A DNA stretch of 64,000 bases from Rhizobium pisi (GCF_003938655.1 NZ_RJJT01000010.1:186001-250000), one strand, 5' to 3'; shown: positions 17,853-28,585, counted from the stretch's first letter. Numbers and translations: made by a program. The notes: generated by a model from the sequence alone, not told the origin.

Positions 17853-18497
17853 ATGAGCACCGAAAGCGATATCACCCCGTCGGCGGCCGACCGGCATCAT
17901 CCGCTGCTGAAGCTGGCGCTGGAACTCGGACCACTGCTGATCTTCTTCTTCGCCAATCTGCGCGGTCAGTGGCTGGTGGAGCGGTTTCCTGCGCTTTCCG
18001 AGCTGGGCGGCCCGCTGTTCGTCGCAACCGGGCTCTTCATGGCGGCGACGGTCACGTCGCTGGTCGTTTCGAAGATCGTGCTCGGCCATCTGCCGATCAT
18101 GCCCTTCGTTTCGGGCATCGTCGTCCTCATCTTCGGCTCTCTGTCGATCTGGCTGCAGAACGAGACCTTCATCAAGATGAAGCCGACCATCGTCAATGCG
18201 CTGTTCGGGGTCGCGCTGCTTGGCGGGCTTGCCTTCGGCCGGTCGCTGCTCGGTTATGTCTTCAACGCCGCTTTCCAGCTCGATGCTGAGGGATGGCGCA
18301 AGCTCACCATCCGCTGGGGCATCTTCTTTCTTTTCCTTGCCGTGCTGAACGAAGTCGTCTGGCGCAACTTTTCGGACGATACCTGGGTCGCCTTCAAGGT
18401 CTGGGGCACGATGCCGATCACCATCATCTTCACGCTGGCGCAGATGCCGCTGGTGCTGAAGCATAGCCTCAACCCGGAAACGGACGGCGAAAAGTGA
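17853..18497 (+). CDS. ispZ: Septation protein IspZ/YciB family
   Basis: A 214-aa inner-membrane protein of the IspZ/YciB (septation protein A) family, with about five or six membrane segments: [54 protein letters not shown] and others. Family marks are [25 protein letters not shown] and [21 protein letters not shown] with WVAFKVWG. It is implicated in envelope integrity and cell division in E. coli and Shigella. The ATG at 17853 follows ftsY by 75 bases; the stop overlaps the next gene by four bases. Confidence 0.93.
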   Translation: MSTESDITPSAADRHHPLLKLALELGPLLIFFFANLRGQWLVERFPALSELGGPLFVATGLFMAATVTSLVVSKIVLGHLPIMPFVSGIVVLIFGSLSIWLQNETFIKMKPTIVNALFGVALLGGLAFGRSLLGYVFNAAFQLDAEGWRKLTIRWGIFFLFLAVLNEVVWRNFSDDTWVAFKVWGTMPITIIFTLAQMPLVLKHSLNPETDGEK

Positions 18498-19081
18498 GCG
18501 CTGCAGATGCCGAATATCGCGTGAGACACCAGACCTTCTGGTTCGTCGCCTGCCTCGCGGTTCTGGTCACCCAGGTCGTCGTCGAATATCTGATGGGGCG
18601 CGTGCCGATTTGCGCCTGCGGCTATGTCAAGCTGTGGGAGGGCGGGGTCAATACCAGCGGCAACTCGCAGCATCTGTCGGACTGGTACACGCCATCGCAC
18701 ATCATCCACGGCTTCCTGTTCTACGGGCTCGGCCATCTCATTCTGCGTCGCAAGCCCTTAGCGGCACGGCTGCTCCTGGCGCTGTTCATCGAATCCGGCT
18801 GGGAGCTGCTGGAGAATTCGCCTCTCATCATCGACCGCTATCGCACGGCGACGATTGCGCTCGACTATTATGGCGACAGCATCCTGAATTCGGCGATGGA
18901 CACAGTCTTCATGTGCCTCGGCTTCCTCTTCGCATCGCGCGCGCCGGTGGCGCTGACGGTGGCGATCGCGATCTTCTTCGAGATTTTCACCGGCTACATG
19001 ATCCGGGACAACCTGACGCTCAACGTGCTGATGCTGATCTGGCCGGTGGAGGCGATCAAGGTCTGGCAGGGTGGGGTCTAA
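18494..19081 (+). CDS. DUF2585 family membrane protein
   Basis: A 195-aa membrane protein of the UPF0314/DUF2585 family, function unknown. It starts with GTG at 18494, overlapping the ispZ stop (GTGA), so the two are coupled. Four or five membrane segments are visible, for example [20 protein letters not shown] and [19 protein letters not shown]. The family signature lies between: [37 protein letters not shown] and [18 protein letters not shown]. The conserved Cys, His and acidic residues in these loops look like a metal or active site. Consistent position after ispZ suggests an envelope role. Confidence 0.88.
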   Translation: MSAADAEYRVRHQTFWFVACLAVLVTQVVVEYLMGRVPICACGYVKLWEGGVNTSGNSQHLSDWYTPSHIIHGFLFYGLGHLILRRKPLAARLLLALFIESGWELLENSPLIIDRYRTATIALDYYGDSILNSAMDTVFMCLGFLFASRAPVALTVAIAIFFEIFTGYMIRDNLTLNVLMLIWPVEAIKVWQGGV

Positions 19082-19092
19082 CGGATCACCTG

Positions 19093-19701
19093 TTATGAAG
19101 CGGGCTTGCCGAGCGCCTTTTCCATCGCCGGAAACAGCCCTTCCTTCAGGCTGATATCGTCGAAGGGGCCGACGCGCTTGTAGAGGATCGTGCCGTCGGG
19201 GGCGACGAGATAGCTTTCCGGAATGCCGTAGACGCCCCAGTCGATCGCCGCCTTGCCGTTCGGGTCGATGCCGATGGCATGATAGGGATTGCCGAGCTCG
19301 CCGAGGAAACGCAGGGCGTTCTCGTTCTTGTCCTTGTAATTGATGGCGACGATGTTCAGCCGTCCGTCCTTCGCCAGTTCCTTCAGAACAGGATGCTCGT
19401 CCCGGCAGGGAATGCACCAGGAGGCGAAGACGTTGACGAGGGTGAGCTTGCCCTTGACCGCGGCATCGGTCAGTGCGGGCAGGTTCGCGCCGTCGAGCGG
19501 CGGAAGGTTCAGCGCCGGTGCCTTGGTGCCGATCAGGGCGGAGGGGATTTCGGCTATGTCCTTGCCGTGGAAATCCTGGTCGTAGAGCATCTTGGCGGCG
19601 GTTGCCGCGATGCCGCCGAAGACGATCAGCGGCAGAAGCGCCAGCACGTAACTGCCGCGCCCGCGCGGCTTGACGGTCGTGATTTCCGGTGTCTCGCTCA
19701 T
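19093..19701 (-). CDS. ccmG: Cytochrome c biogenesis thiol-disulfide protein CcmG/DsbE
   Basis: A 202-aa membrane-anchored periplasmic thioredoxin that reduces the apocytochrome c haem-binding cysteines. It has one N-terminal anchor ([19 protein letters not shown]) and then the DsbE domain: [17 protein letters not shown], active-site CXXC in [15 protein letters not shown], and the cis-Pro loop [11 protein letters not shown]. The ATG at 19701 overlaps the ccmD stop (ATGA). It is the last gene of ccmABCDG and is convergent with the DUF2585 gene, 11 bases away. Confidence 0.95.
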   Translation of the reverse strand: MSETPEITTVKPRGRGSYVLALLPLIVFGGIAATAAKMLYDQDFHGKDIAEIPSALIGTKAPALNLPPLDGANLPALTDAAVKGKLTLVNVFASWCIPCRDEHPVLKELAKDGRLNIVAINYKDKNENALRFLGELGNPYHAIGIDPNGKAAIDWGVYGIPESYLVAPDGTILYKRVGPFDDISLKEGLFPAMEKALGKPAS

Positions 19702-19865
19702 TGCCCGTCCCCAGTGCGTGCTGAGCGGCGGCGGATGCCCGCGGCTTCGAGCGCTGCGAGTTCCCGGCGGCGCGCACGACCGTCGGCCCAGGTCCACAGG
19801 ATGACCGCAGCAGCCACCAAGGCGGCGAAGCCATAGGATGTGTAGACGTAGAAGGCATGCGTCAC
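19698..19865 (-). CDS. ccmD: Haem exporter protein D (CcmD)
   Basis: A 55-aa single-span protein, easily missed because it is short and starts with GTG. Translation from 19865 reads [20 protein letters not shown] and then a membrane helix ending [20 protein letters not shown], which is the CcmD pattern: aromatic-rich start, YGFAALV, one helix, then Arg-rich tail. CcmD helps release holo-CcmE from the CcmABC complex. The start lies three bases after the ccmC stop, with GAGGAA overlapping the ccmC 3' end as ribosome-binding site. Its stop overlaps the ccmG start. Confidence 0.9.
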   Translation of the reverse strand: MTHAFYVYTSYGFAALVAAAVILWTWADGRARRRELAALEAAGIRRRSARTGDGQ

Positions 19866-19868
19866 GGC

Positions 19869-20630
19869 CTATTCCTCCCGGCTCGCCATGCGGGCGGCGA
19901 GACGGCGCTGGGCGGCGATGCGGCGGCGCCAGATCTCGTTCCTCATCGCCATGATGTGCAGCGTGAAGAAGAGCAGCGTGAAGGCGATCGCCATGACGAA
20001 AAGCGGGCGCAGGAATTCCGGATCGATCGCCGGGCCGTCGAGGCGCAGCACGCTTGCCGACTGATGCAGCGTGTTCCACCATTCGACCGAAAACTTGATG
20101 ATTGGAATGTTGACGAAGCCGACGAGGATGAGCACGGCGGTAACGCGCGCCGCCTTCGACGGATCGTCGATGGCGCGGCCGAGCGCAATCAGGCCGAGAT
20201 ACATCAGAAAGAGAACGAAGACGGAGGTCAGCCTGGCATCCCAGACCCACCAGGTGCCCCACATCGGTTTGCCCCAGAGCGAGCCGGTGACGAGCGCAAG
20301 CAGGGTGAAAGCGGCGCCGAGCGGAGCTGCGGCCTTGGCGGAGACATCGGCGAGCGGATGGCGCCAGACGAGCGTGCCGATCGCTGAAACACTCATGATC
20401 GTGTAGCACATCATCGCAAGCCAGGCGGATGGCACATGGACATACATGATGCGCACGGTCTCGCCCTGCTGGTAATCGCCTTCTGTGGAGAAACTGAGAT
20501 AGAGGCCAACCGCGAAACAGAGGGCGGTAATGCCGGCCAGCCACGGAATGACACGTGCCGCCAGCGCCAGAAACCGTGTCGGGTTGGCGAGGTCGCTGAA
20601 TTTGCTGATGGCAAGGCTCGTTTCGCTCAT
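19869..20630 (-). CDS. ccmC: Haem exporter permease CcmC
   Basis: A 253-aa six-span inner-membrane protein that binds haem and passes it to CcmE. The tryptophan-rich haem-handling motif is intact: GKPMWGTWWVWDARLTS, flanked by periplasmic histidines in MYVHVPSAWLAM and WWNTLHQSASV. The ATG at 20630 gives MSETSLAISKFSDLANPTRF; I prefer it to the ATG 12 codons upstream because it matches family starts. It lies 48 bases after ccmB and just before ccmD. Confidence 0.96.
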   Translation of the reverse strand: MSETSLAISKFSDLANPTRFLALAARVIPWLAGITALCFAVGLYLSFSTEGDYQQGETVRIMYVHVPSAWLAMMCYTIMSVSAIGTLVWRHPLADVSAKAAAPLGAAFTLLALVTGSLWGKPMWGTWWVWDARLTSVFVLFLMYLGLIALGRAIDDPSKAARVTAVLILVGFVNIPIIKFSVEWWNTLHQSASVLRLDGPAIDPEFLRPLFVMAIAFTLLFFTLHIMAMRNEIWRRRIAAQRRLAARMASREE

Positions 20631-20678
20631 GTCCGCTTCCTTATCTTGATCCGGCTTTTCCCGCAATCGAACGGTCCA

Positions 20679-21338
20679 TCAATCCGCTGTGTTTCGCAGC
20701 GCAAGGGCGGCCGCTGCCGGGCCTATGACGGCGAAGAACAGCGTCAGCGCGATGAGGATGAGGAAGGGCGGCAGGAACGGCGCGGGCTCTTCCACTGCGG
20801 CATAGGTGGCACTGACGCCGAAGATCAGCACCGGGATCGTCAGCGGCAATACGAGGATGGAGACCAGGAGGCCGCCGCGGGGCAGCGCCACTGCGACGGC
20901 GGCGCCGACGGCGCCGATGAAGGTGATCGCGGGCGAGCCGACAAGCAGCGTCAGCATGGTGGCGCCGATCGCCGCCTCGTCCATATTCATGAAGAGGCCG
21001 AGCAGCGGCGAGGCGACGACAAGCGGCAGGCTGGTGGCCGTCCAGTGGGCGAGACATTTGACGAGCACGGTGAGGACGAGCGGCGTTTCCTGCATCAGCA
21101 TCAGGTCGAGCGACCCGTCATCGCGCTCGGCCTGGAACAGCCGGTCGAGGCCAAGAAGCGCGGCAAGCAGCGCGCCGATCCAGACGATTGCGGGCCCAAT
21201 GCGCGAAAGCAGCTTGAGATCGGGACCGACGCCGAAGGGGATGACGGCGACGACGGTCAGGAAAAACAGTACGCCGATCAACGCACCGCCGCCGGCGCGG
21301 ATCGAGAGCTTGAGGTCGCGGAAGAAGAGGGCGGTCAT
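20679..21338 (-). CDS. ccmB: Haem exporter permease CcmB
   Basis: A 219-aa six-span permease of the CcmAB transporter. Family marks: LFFRDLKLSIRAGGGAL, FFLTVVAVIPFGVGPD, LSRIGPAIVWIGALLAALLG, LDRLFQAERDDGSLDLM and LPRGGLLVSILVLPLTIPV. The ATG at 21338 is the family start; the frame runs on upstream through repeat sequence (GRGWGGGFSHP repeated), which is not part of the gene. It is separated from ccmA by 307 bases of repeat-containing sequence, unusual for this cluster. Confidence 0.95.
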   Translation of the reverse strand: MTALFFRDLKLSIRAGGGALIGVLFFLTVVAVIPFGVGPDLKLLSRIGPAIVWIGALLAALLGLDRLFQAERDDGSLDLMLMQETPLVLTVLVKCLAHWTATSLPLVVASPLLGLFMNMDEAAIGATMLTLLVGSPAITFIGAVGAAVAVALPRGGLLVSILVLPLTIPVLIFGVSATYAAVEEPAPFLPPFLILIALTLFFAVIGPAAAALALRNTAD

Positions 21339-21381
21339 GCGGGGCGCTCTGTATGGAGGCGTGAGAAAGCGCCCTTGCTGC

Positions 21382-21463
21382 GGGTGGGAGAAACCCCCTC
21401 CCCAACCCCTCCCCACAAGGGACGGGTGGGAGAAACCCCCTCCCCAACCCCTCCCCACAAGGG
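21382..21463. repeat. Tandem 42-bp direct repeat (two copies)
   Basis: Two copies, 21382-21421 and 21424-21463, identical over GGGTGGGAGAAACCCCCTCC and on through CCAACCCCTCCCCACAAGGG. The period is 42 bases. On the minus strand each copy reads through in frame as GRGWGGGFSHP. A shorter related copy in opposite orientation lies at 21577-21610. Confidence 0.9.
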
Positions 21464-21576
21464 TGAGGGGCTAAGTTGTGGTTCGCGGCGGCGGCCAAAA
21501 GCGAAGATCTCGCAGGCGGTTACCGTTCTGGGAATTGCAACGATGAGGTTTGCATGGGACAGCGCGGCGTCATAGT

Positions 21577-21610
21577 CCCTCCCCCTGGTGGGGAGGGGTT
21601 GGGGAGGGGA
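21577..21610. repeat. Inverted related copy of the ccm-spacer repeat
   Basis: CCCTCCCCCTGGTGGGGAGG followed by GGTTGGGGAGGGGA, resembling the reverse complement of the 42-base units; CTCCCC and GGGGAG arms can form a hairpin with them. Confidence 0.7.
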
Positions 21611-21645
21611 CTTCACGTCATTCACTGGCAAACATCCGCAGACCA

Positions 21646-22290
21646 TCAACCCCATACCCCATGATCCACGCCGGCAAAGCCCGTCATCTTCAATTCCCGC
21701 GCATTCTCCAGCCCCAGCGGCTGGTGCGTCGCCGCCAGCACGATGCCGCCCTTTGCCTGATGCGCTGCGATCAATTGGGCCAGCAGCCGGTCGGCGCTGG
21801 CATCGAGTGCGGCGGTCGGTTCGTCGAGGATCCAGACGGGGCGGTGGGCGACCAGCAGTTTGGCGAAGGCTATCCGGCGTTGCTGGCCGGCGGAGAGATA
21901 GCCGAAGGGAAGGTGGGTAATTCCGGAGAGGCCGACTGCTTCGGCTGCGTCCTCGACAGGAAGACCGGCAGCGTCGGGATTGGCGAGGAAGGACTGCCAA
22001 AAATCCAGATTCTCTACAACTGTAAGTTCATTCTTCATCGCGTTTCGATGGCCAAGGTAGTGGCTGACCTCGCCGGGATGCCGGCCTTCCGGGCTCCCTT
22101 CGTCGCGGAAAATGACAGTACCTTTTTCCGGCCTCAGGAGGCCCGCGACGACACGCAGCAAAGTGGACTTTCCCGATCCATTTCTCCCCGTGAGGACAAG
22201 GGCCTCGCCTGCTGCCAAGTGAAAGGAAATGTTAACGAAAATGAGATCCTCACCGCGCCTTGCAGCCAGATTTTCGGCGGTGAGATGCAT
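21646..22290 (-). CDS. ccmA: Haem exporter ATP-binding protein CcmA
   Basis: A 214-aa ABC ATPase driving release of haem-loaded CcmE. Walker A is [15 protein letters not shown]; signature YLSAGQQRRIAFAKL; Walker B VWILDEPTAALD; H loop LAATHQPLG. The CcmA-type signature LSAGQQRR (rather than LSGGQ) and the insert LGHRNAMKNELTVVENL support the assignment. The ATG at 22290 gives MHLTAENLAARRGEDL. It is the first gene of the ccm unit and is divergent from acnA across 262 bases. Confidence 0.95.
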   Translation of the reverse strand: MHLTAENLAARRGEDLIFVNISFHLAAGEALVLTGRNGSGKSTLLRVVAGLLRPEKGTVIFRDEGSPEGRHPGEVSHYLGHRNAMKNELTVVENLDFWQSFLANPDAAGLPVEDAAEAVGLSGITHLPFGYLSAGQQRRIAFAKLLVAHRPVWILDEPTAALDASADRLLAQLIAAHQAKGGIVLAATHQPLGLENARELKMTGFAGVDHGVWG

Positions 22291-22552
22291 GCTTCGGCTC
22301 TTTCTTCGTTTCGGCTTCCGGAGGGGTCAAAAAATGTCCGATTTTGACCGTGCTCGGGTATGGCAAGTTTTTAGGAAATTATCTATAAGACCTGCAACCA
22401 CGCCAGCGGTCGGCGTGAATTTCATCCTTGCGCCGAACTTGGAGCGTCTCCTCCACGTGCGGACAGCGGAAATGGCCGTACCCGCATCCTGATGTGCATT
22501 AAGTGCATAGGCGTTCGCACGACTGTGTTGGCTATCAGAAACGGGGTCTCTC

Positions 22553-25243
<2,691 letters not shown>

Positions 25244-25268
25244 TTCTTAAGAGACGTGACTGATAATG

Positions 25269-25302
25269 GCCGCCGGAGAGCAATTTCCGGCGGCTTTTCT
25301 TT
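25269..25302 (+). terminator. Rho-independent terminator of acnA
   Basis: Perfect arms GCCGCCGGA (25269-25277) and TCCGGCGGC (25286-25294), 8-base loop, then TTTTCTTT. Confidence 0.9.
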
Positions 25303-25475
25303 GCGGGGACGGTATTCGATCGGGTTCACGATGATTTGTTTTATGCAGGTTCTGGCCGAGCTACGTCTCACCCGTTCGTGACTTTTCGTTTGGACCCGGA
25401 AGGATTATTCGTACGTTCATATCTCAGAGCCTCCGGTTCAAACACGCTGTCGGCGCTGAAAAGAGGTGCAGCTGA

Positions 25476-26216
25476 ATGTCCCCCCGTTTTCTGATTCCGT
25501 TGATCGCCGGCATTGTTCTCGCAGGCCCCTTGCAGGCCGAAGACGGCACGCCGAAAGGTGTCGTCGAACTCTTCACGGCGCAGGGCTGTTCTTCCTGTCC
25601 TCCCGCCGATGCCGCCTTCCGCAAGCTGGTGAGCCAGGGCGATGTCATCGCGCTCGCTTACCACGTCGATTACTGGAATTATCTCGGCTGGGCCGATACA
25701 CTAAGCTCCAAGGAAAATACCGAGCGGCAGTACGGCTATGCCAGGACGATGGGCCGCAGCAATGTTTACACGCCGCAGGCGATCGTCAACGGACGCGGCC
25801 ATCTGGCGGGCTCCGATCTCAACGGAATCAACAGCAAGATCGACACCTACAGCAGCGAAGGCAATGGGCTGACCATTCCCATCAGCGCATCGATGCGCGG
25901 CGACGAGCTCGAGATCAAGATCGGCGCGGGGCAGGGCAAGGCCAATGTCGTGATGGTCTATTTCGACAAGGAAAAGACCATCGAGGTCGAAAAGGGCGAG
26001 AACAGCGGCAAGAAGCTCTCTTATCTCCACAGCGTCACCAATGTCGAAACCGTCGGCATGTGGGATGGCAAGGCGACCAGTCTGACGCTGCCGGCGAGCG
26101 TTTTGCAGCGACCGCAGCTCGAGGGCTGCGCAATCCTGCTGCAGTCGGCGACCGCGGACGGCGATCCGGCGGCGATCCTCGGCGCAACCGTGGTGATGGC
26201 GGGAAAAAATATATGA
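25476..26216 (+). CDS. DUF1223 secreted thioredoxin-like protein
   Basis: A 246-aa exported protein of the DUF1223 family. Signal peptide MSPRFLIPLIAGIVLAG, cut near LQAED. The N-terminal half has a thioredoxin-like active-site stretch, ELFTAQGCSSCPPADAAF, with a C-S-S-C pair; then YHVDYWNYLGWADTLSS and RSNVYTPQAIVNGRGHLAGS, both family hallmarks, and a beta-rich C-terminal half. It is presumably a periplasmic redox protein, but no substrate is known. The ATG at 25476 is preceded by AGGTG. It appears monocistronic and is followed by a structured gap. Confidence 0.9.
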   Translation: MSPRFLIPLIAGIVLAGPLQAEDGTPKGVVELFTAQGCSSCPPADAAFRKLVSQGDVIALAYHVDYWNYLGWADTLSSKENTERQYGYARTMGRSNVYTPQAIVNGRGHLAGSDLNGINSKIDTYSSEGNGLTIPISASMRGDELEIKIGAGQGKANVVMVYFDKEKTIEVEKGENSGKKLSYLHSVTNVETVGMWDGKATSLTLPASVLQRPQLEGCAILLQSATADGDPAAILGATVVMAGKNI

Positions 26217-26248
26217 GATTTCATCCTGTTGCGGATGAAGTACCGGGC

Positions 26249-26303
26249 GGCCCGGCTGAGCGTATTCGGGGCTGGGGTTAAGGTCGATACGCTCCGCCGG
26301 GCC
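26249..26303. repeat. Inverted repeat with 17-base arms
   Basis: GGCCCGGCTGAGCGTAT (26249-26265) and ATACGCTCCGCCGGGCC (26287-26303) pair at 16 of 17 positions around a 21-base loop. Confidence 0.85.
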
Positions 26304-26304
26304 C

Positions 26305-26324
26305 TTTGGCGCGCTGGCGCCAAA
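26305..26324. repeat. Perfect 8-bp hairpin
   Basis: TTTGGCGC-GCTG-GCGCCAAA, starting two bases after the preceding inverted repeat. Confidence 0.85.
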
Positions 26325-26414
26325 CCGGGATGCATAATTCTCCTGCAAATGAGGCGCTGTTTTGACTGAAATGCGGCACCACACAGAAAGGTCACTCTGG
26401 CCGGCGCGTTGTGG

Positions 26415-26446
26415 CCTTCCGAAAATCGGCGCCGACTTTCGGAAGG
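26415..26446. repeat. 32-bp near-perfect palindrome
   Basis: CCTTCCGAAAATCGGC abuts GCCGACTTTCGGAAGG; 15 of 16 positions pair and there is no loop, unlike an ordinary terminator. Confidence 0.85.
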
Positions 26447-26599
26447 CACGATGCGAGGATTGAAAGCTACGGTGTTCCCGCGCCTCTGAAGAGATGGGCG
26501 CTGTGGTGCGGCTGAATGTGACGGGCGGCGCTCTTGCAATTTGCGGCGGCTCGGGCAAACTGTCACTCTCCTGTCACAAGCGGAGGCCCTGGGAGACTG

Positions 26600-27001
26600 A
26601 TGACAGATCAGCCGGATTTGCGACACGGCGAAAGCCGCTCCGTCGACAATAGTTTCTCAGTCGTCGTCGATCTCAAAGAATACAGACAAAGCAAGGACCC
26701 GGTTCCGGTGACCTTCCACCGGCGCGAGCTGGACGCGATCCTCTGGATCTACGGCCGCATGGTTGGCGAGGGCGAGTGGCGCGACTACGCCATCGATCAT
26801 CTGAAGGACAAGGCGGTGTTTTCCGTCTTCAAGCGCTCCGGCGAAATGCCGCTCTTTCGCATCGAGAAGAACCCGAAGCTCGCCGCCAAGCAGGGCGCCT
26901 ATTCCGTCATCAACGTCAATGGCGTGATCCTGAAGCGTGGACACGAGCTGAACCAGGTCCTCAAGGTTTTCGACAAGGTCCTGAAGCTGGTGGACAAATA
27001 A
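26600..27001 (+). CDS. DUF2794 family protein
   Basis: A 133-aa cytoplasmic protein of the DUF2794 family, restricted to alphaproteobacteria and of unknown function. Recognisable run: VPVTFHRRELDAILWIYGRM, VGEGEWRDYAIDHLKDKAVF, SVFKRSGEMPLFRIEKNPKL and the closing LNQVLKVFDKVLKLV. No membrane segment or signal peptide. The ATG at 26600, with GGGAG just before it, is preferred over the in-frame ATG at 26534, whose added residues look like intergenic sequence. It is convergent with the GNAT gene, six bases away. Confidence 0.88.
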   Translation: MTDQPDLRHGESRSVDNSFSVVVDLKEYRQSKDPVPVTFHRRELDAILWIYGRMVGEGEWRDYAIDHLKDKAVFSVFKRSGEMPLFRIEKNPKLAAKQGAYSVINVNGVILKRGHELNQVLKVFDKVLKLVDK

Positions 27002-27007
27002 GCCGTA

Positions 27008-27565
27008 TCAACCGGCAAACAGCGTGCCGGGATAGCTGGACGGATCGGGATCCGTCGCCATGCCCTCGCCGAGGGTGCGCTGCATGAGCATTGTGTCGAG
27101 CCAGCGGCCGTGCTTGTAGCCGGTGCCTTTCATCAGGCCGACCTCCACAAAACCTGCCTTGAGATGGAGCGCGATCGAGGCGGGACTTGCACCGCCGATG
27201 ACGGCCACCATCTGACGAAAACCAAGGGCAGCGCAACGGTCGATCAGCTCGGCCAACAATGTTTTGCCGATGCCCCGGCCACGCGCTTCCGGGGCCAGAT
27301 AGATCGAATCCTCAACCATCCAGCGATAGGCCGGGCGGGTGCGGAAGGCCGAGGCATAGGCGTAACCCAAGAGCTTTCCGCTCGCATCTGCCGCGGCGAT
27401 GTAGGGATATTGCTGGCCGGCGATCGCCGCAAAGCGCTGCATCATCTCGGCCTCTGAGGGCGGGACGATCTCATAGCTTGCAACGCCGTTCAGGACGGAA
27501 TCGCGATAGATCTCGGCAATGGCGGGGATATCGGCTTGCGAGGCATCACGCAGAAGAAAGGACAT
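27008..27565 (-). CDS. GNAT acetyltransferase (phosphinothricin-acetyltransferase-like)
   Basis: A 185-aa GCN5-family N-acetyltransferase of the PAT/MnaT group. Marks: FLLRDASQADIPAIAEIYRD, GVASYEIVPPSEAEM, LGYAYASAFRTRPAYRW, then the acetyl-CoA pyrophosphate loop EARGRGIGKTLLAELI and the conserved GGASPASIALHLKAGF. In characterised members the substrates are methionine derivatives or phosphinothricin; which one applies here is not known. The ATG at 27565 gives MSFLLRD; the extra 15 codons to 27610 look non-coding. Confidence 0.9.
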   Translation of the reverse strand: MSFLLRDASQADIPAIAEIYRDSVLNGVASYEIVPPSEAEMMQRFAAIAGQQYPYIAAADASGKLLGYAYASAFRTRPAYRWMVEDSIYLAPEARGRGIGKTLLAELIDRCAALGFRQMVAVIGGASPASIALHLKAGFVEVGLMKGTGYKHGRWLDTMLMQRTLGEGMATDPDPSSYPGTLFAG

Positions 27566-27626
27566 TTCGGCGACTGGTCCATCGGGAGAGCAAGACCTTC
27601 CTAAAATCATTCCGAGGAAACCGGCG

Positions 27627-27656
27627 CAACAAAAAAGGCGGCCGAAGCCGCCTTTT
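27627..27656 (-). terminator. Rho-independent terminator of the BI-1 gene
   Basis: Perfect arms AAAAGGCGGC (27633-27642) and GCCGCCTTTT (27647-27656) with loop CGAA. On the minus strand it runs into TTTTTTGTTG, 20 bases past the stop. Confidence 0.88.
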
Positions 27657-27675
27657 CGATCTCAGTCTGCCCTGC

Positions 27676-28404
27676 TTATTTACGGTTGCCCATGAACTGC
27701 AGCAGGAACATGAAGAGGTTGATGAAGTCGAGATAGAGCGTCAGAGCACCCATGATCGCCTTGCGGCCGGCGACTTCAGAAGCGTCACCGTCGAAATACA
27801 ATTCCTTGATTCGCTGCGTATCGTAGGCGGTGAGGCCTGCGAAGATCAGCACGCCGATCACCGAGATCGCGAATTGGAGGGCTGACGAAGCCAGGAAGAC
27901 GTTGACGAGCGAAGCGATGATCACGCCGAACAGACCCATGATCAGGAACGAGCCCATCGCCGACAGGTCACGCTTCGTGCTGTAACCGTAGAGCGACAGC
28001 GCGCCGAAAGAGGCGGCGGTTACGAAGAAGGTCTGGGTGATGCTCGACTGCGTATAGACCAGAAAGATCGACGACAGGGAGAGACCAACCAGCGCGGCGT
28101 AAGCCCAGAAAGTGGCCTGCGCGGATGCCACGCTCATGCGATTGATGCGGAAGCTCAGGAAGAAGACGACCGCAAGAGGCGCAAGGATCACGACCCAGCG
28201 CAGAGGCGACCGGAACAGCAGCTCGCCAAACTGGGTAAGCTGGTTGTCCTGAACGGCCAAATTGAATCCGATGTACGCGGCCACACCAGTGATCGCCAGA
28301 CCCAGCGCCATCAGGTTGTAGACCTTGAGCATATATGCGCGCAGGCCTTGATCAATCATCTCGCCGGTCTGTGCGCGGCTTTGATAGTTACGAAGATCAG
28401 CCAT
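27676..28404 (-). CDS. Bax inhibitor-1 family (YbhL-like) membrane protein
   Basis: A 242-aa integral membrane protein of the BI-1/YccA-YbhL family with seven predicted membrane helices: YNLMALGLAITGVAAYIGF, WVVILAPLAVVFFLSF, AQATFWAYAALVGLSLSSIF and others. Family residues: FVTAASFGALSLYGYSTKRDLS, GSFLIMGLFGVIIASLVNVF and the C-terminal TAYDTQRIKELY with acidic residues that gate cation leak in structural homologues. The ATG at 28404 lies just after a structured leader, and a strong terminator follows, so it is monocistronic. Confidence 0.93.
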   Translation of the reverse strand: MADLRNYQSRAQTGEMIDQGLRAYMLKVYNLMALGLAITGVAAYIGFNLAVQDNQLTQFGELLFRSPLRWVVILAPLAVVFFLSFRINRMSVASAQATFWAYAALVGLSLSSIFLVYTQSSITQTFFVTAASFGALSLYGYSTKRDLSAMGSFLIMGLFGVIIASLVNVFLASSALQFAISVIGVLIFAGLTAYDTQRIKELYFDGDASEVAGRKAIMGALTLYLDFINLFMFLLQFMGNRK

Positions 28405-28414
28405 AGTTTCCTCT

Positions 28415-28475
28415 TACAAGCTCCGATGGATATACGGTGTCGGGTTTTCGACCCGGGCGCCGCTGCGGAGCTCCA
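28415..28475 (-). ncRNA. Candidate ybhL-type leader RNA in the BI-1 gene 5' region
   Basis: In the minus-strand leader, an outer stem CGGAGCT / AGCTCCG (28472-28466 with 28425-28419) encloses an inner hairpin CGGGT-CGAAA-ACCCG (28455-28441), with a further GU-containing helix between (28462-28457 with 28440-28435). It ends 11-15 bases before the ATG, so the fold could hide the ribosome-binding site. A conserved ybhL RNA motif upstream of ybhL genes in Rhizobiales has been described; I match it by position and hairpin form only. Confidence 0.6.
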
Positions 28476-28585
28476 GCATGCCTGTCGACAATATGAGGCT
28501 TTCGCCGATTGCAAACAAGAGGCTTGCAAAGGCGCGGTCGGTTAAATCGCCGTAAGGTGAAGGGTTTGAGGGCATTGCTATCCCC

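Larger units (their letters stand above)
21339..21645. other. Repeat-filled spacer between ccmA and ccmB
   Basis: A 307-base gap inside the ccm cluster, where these genes normally overlap or nearly touch. It contains the tandem 42-base repeat at 21382-21463 and an inverted related copy at 21577-21610. No promoter or gene is evident in the remainder. Confidence 0.7.
26217..26599. other. Structured intergenic gap with several inverted repeats
   Basis: A 383-base gap between the DUF1223 and DUF2794 genes. Four hairpins follow one another: TTCATCC/GGATGAA (26220-26239), a 17-base-arm repeat (26249-26303), TTTGGCGC/GCGCCAAA (26305-26324) and a 16-base-arm palindrome (26415-26446). Read on the minus strand, an AGGAG stands just before an ATG at 26335, whose frame runs into the antisense of the DUF1223 gene; I do not call it. 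It could be a mosaic repeat, an RNA gene or a terminator series. Confidence 0.6.

Noticed and set aside
16479..18464. 661-codon open frame on the minus strand opposite ftsY/ispZ
   Set aside because: Antisense shadow of GC-rich coding sequence; the plus-strand genes have complete family motifs and this frame has none.
26021..26626. Minus-strand frame with AGGAG-ATG at 26335
   Set aside because: Most of it is antisense of the DUF1223 gene or hairpin sequence. The start signal is noted in the structured-gap finding, but coding is not supported.
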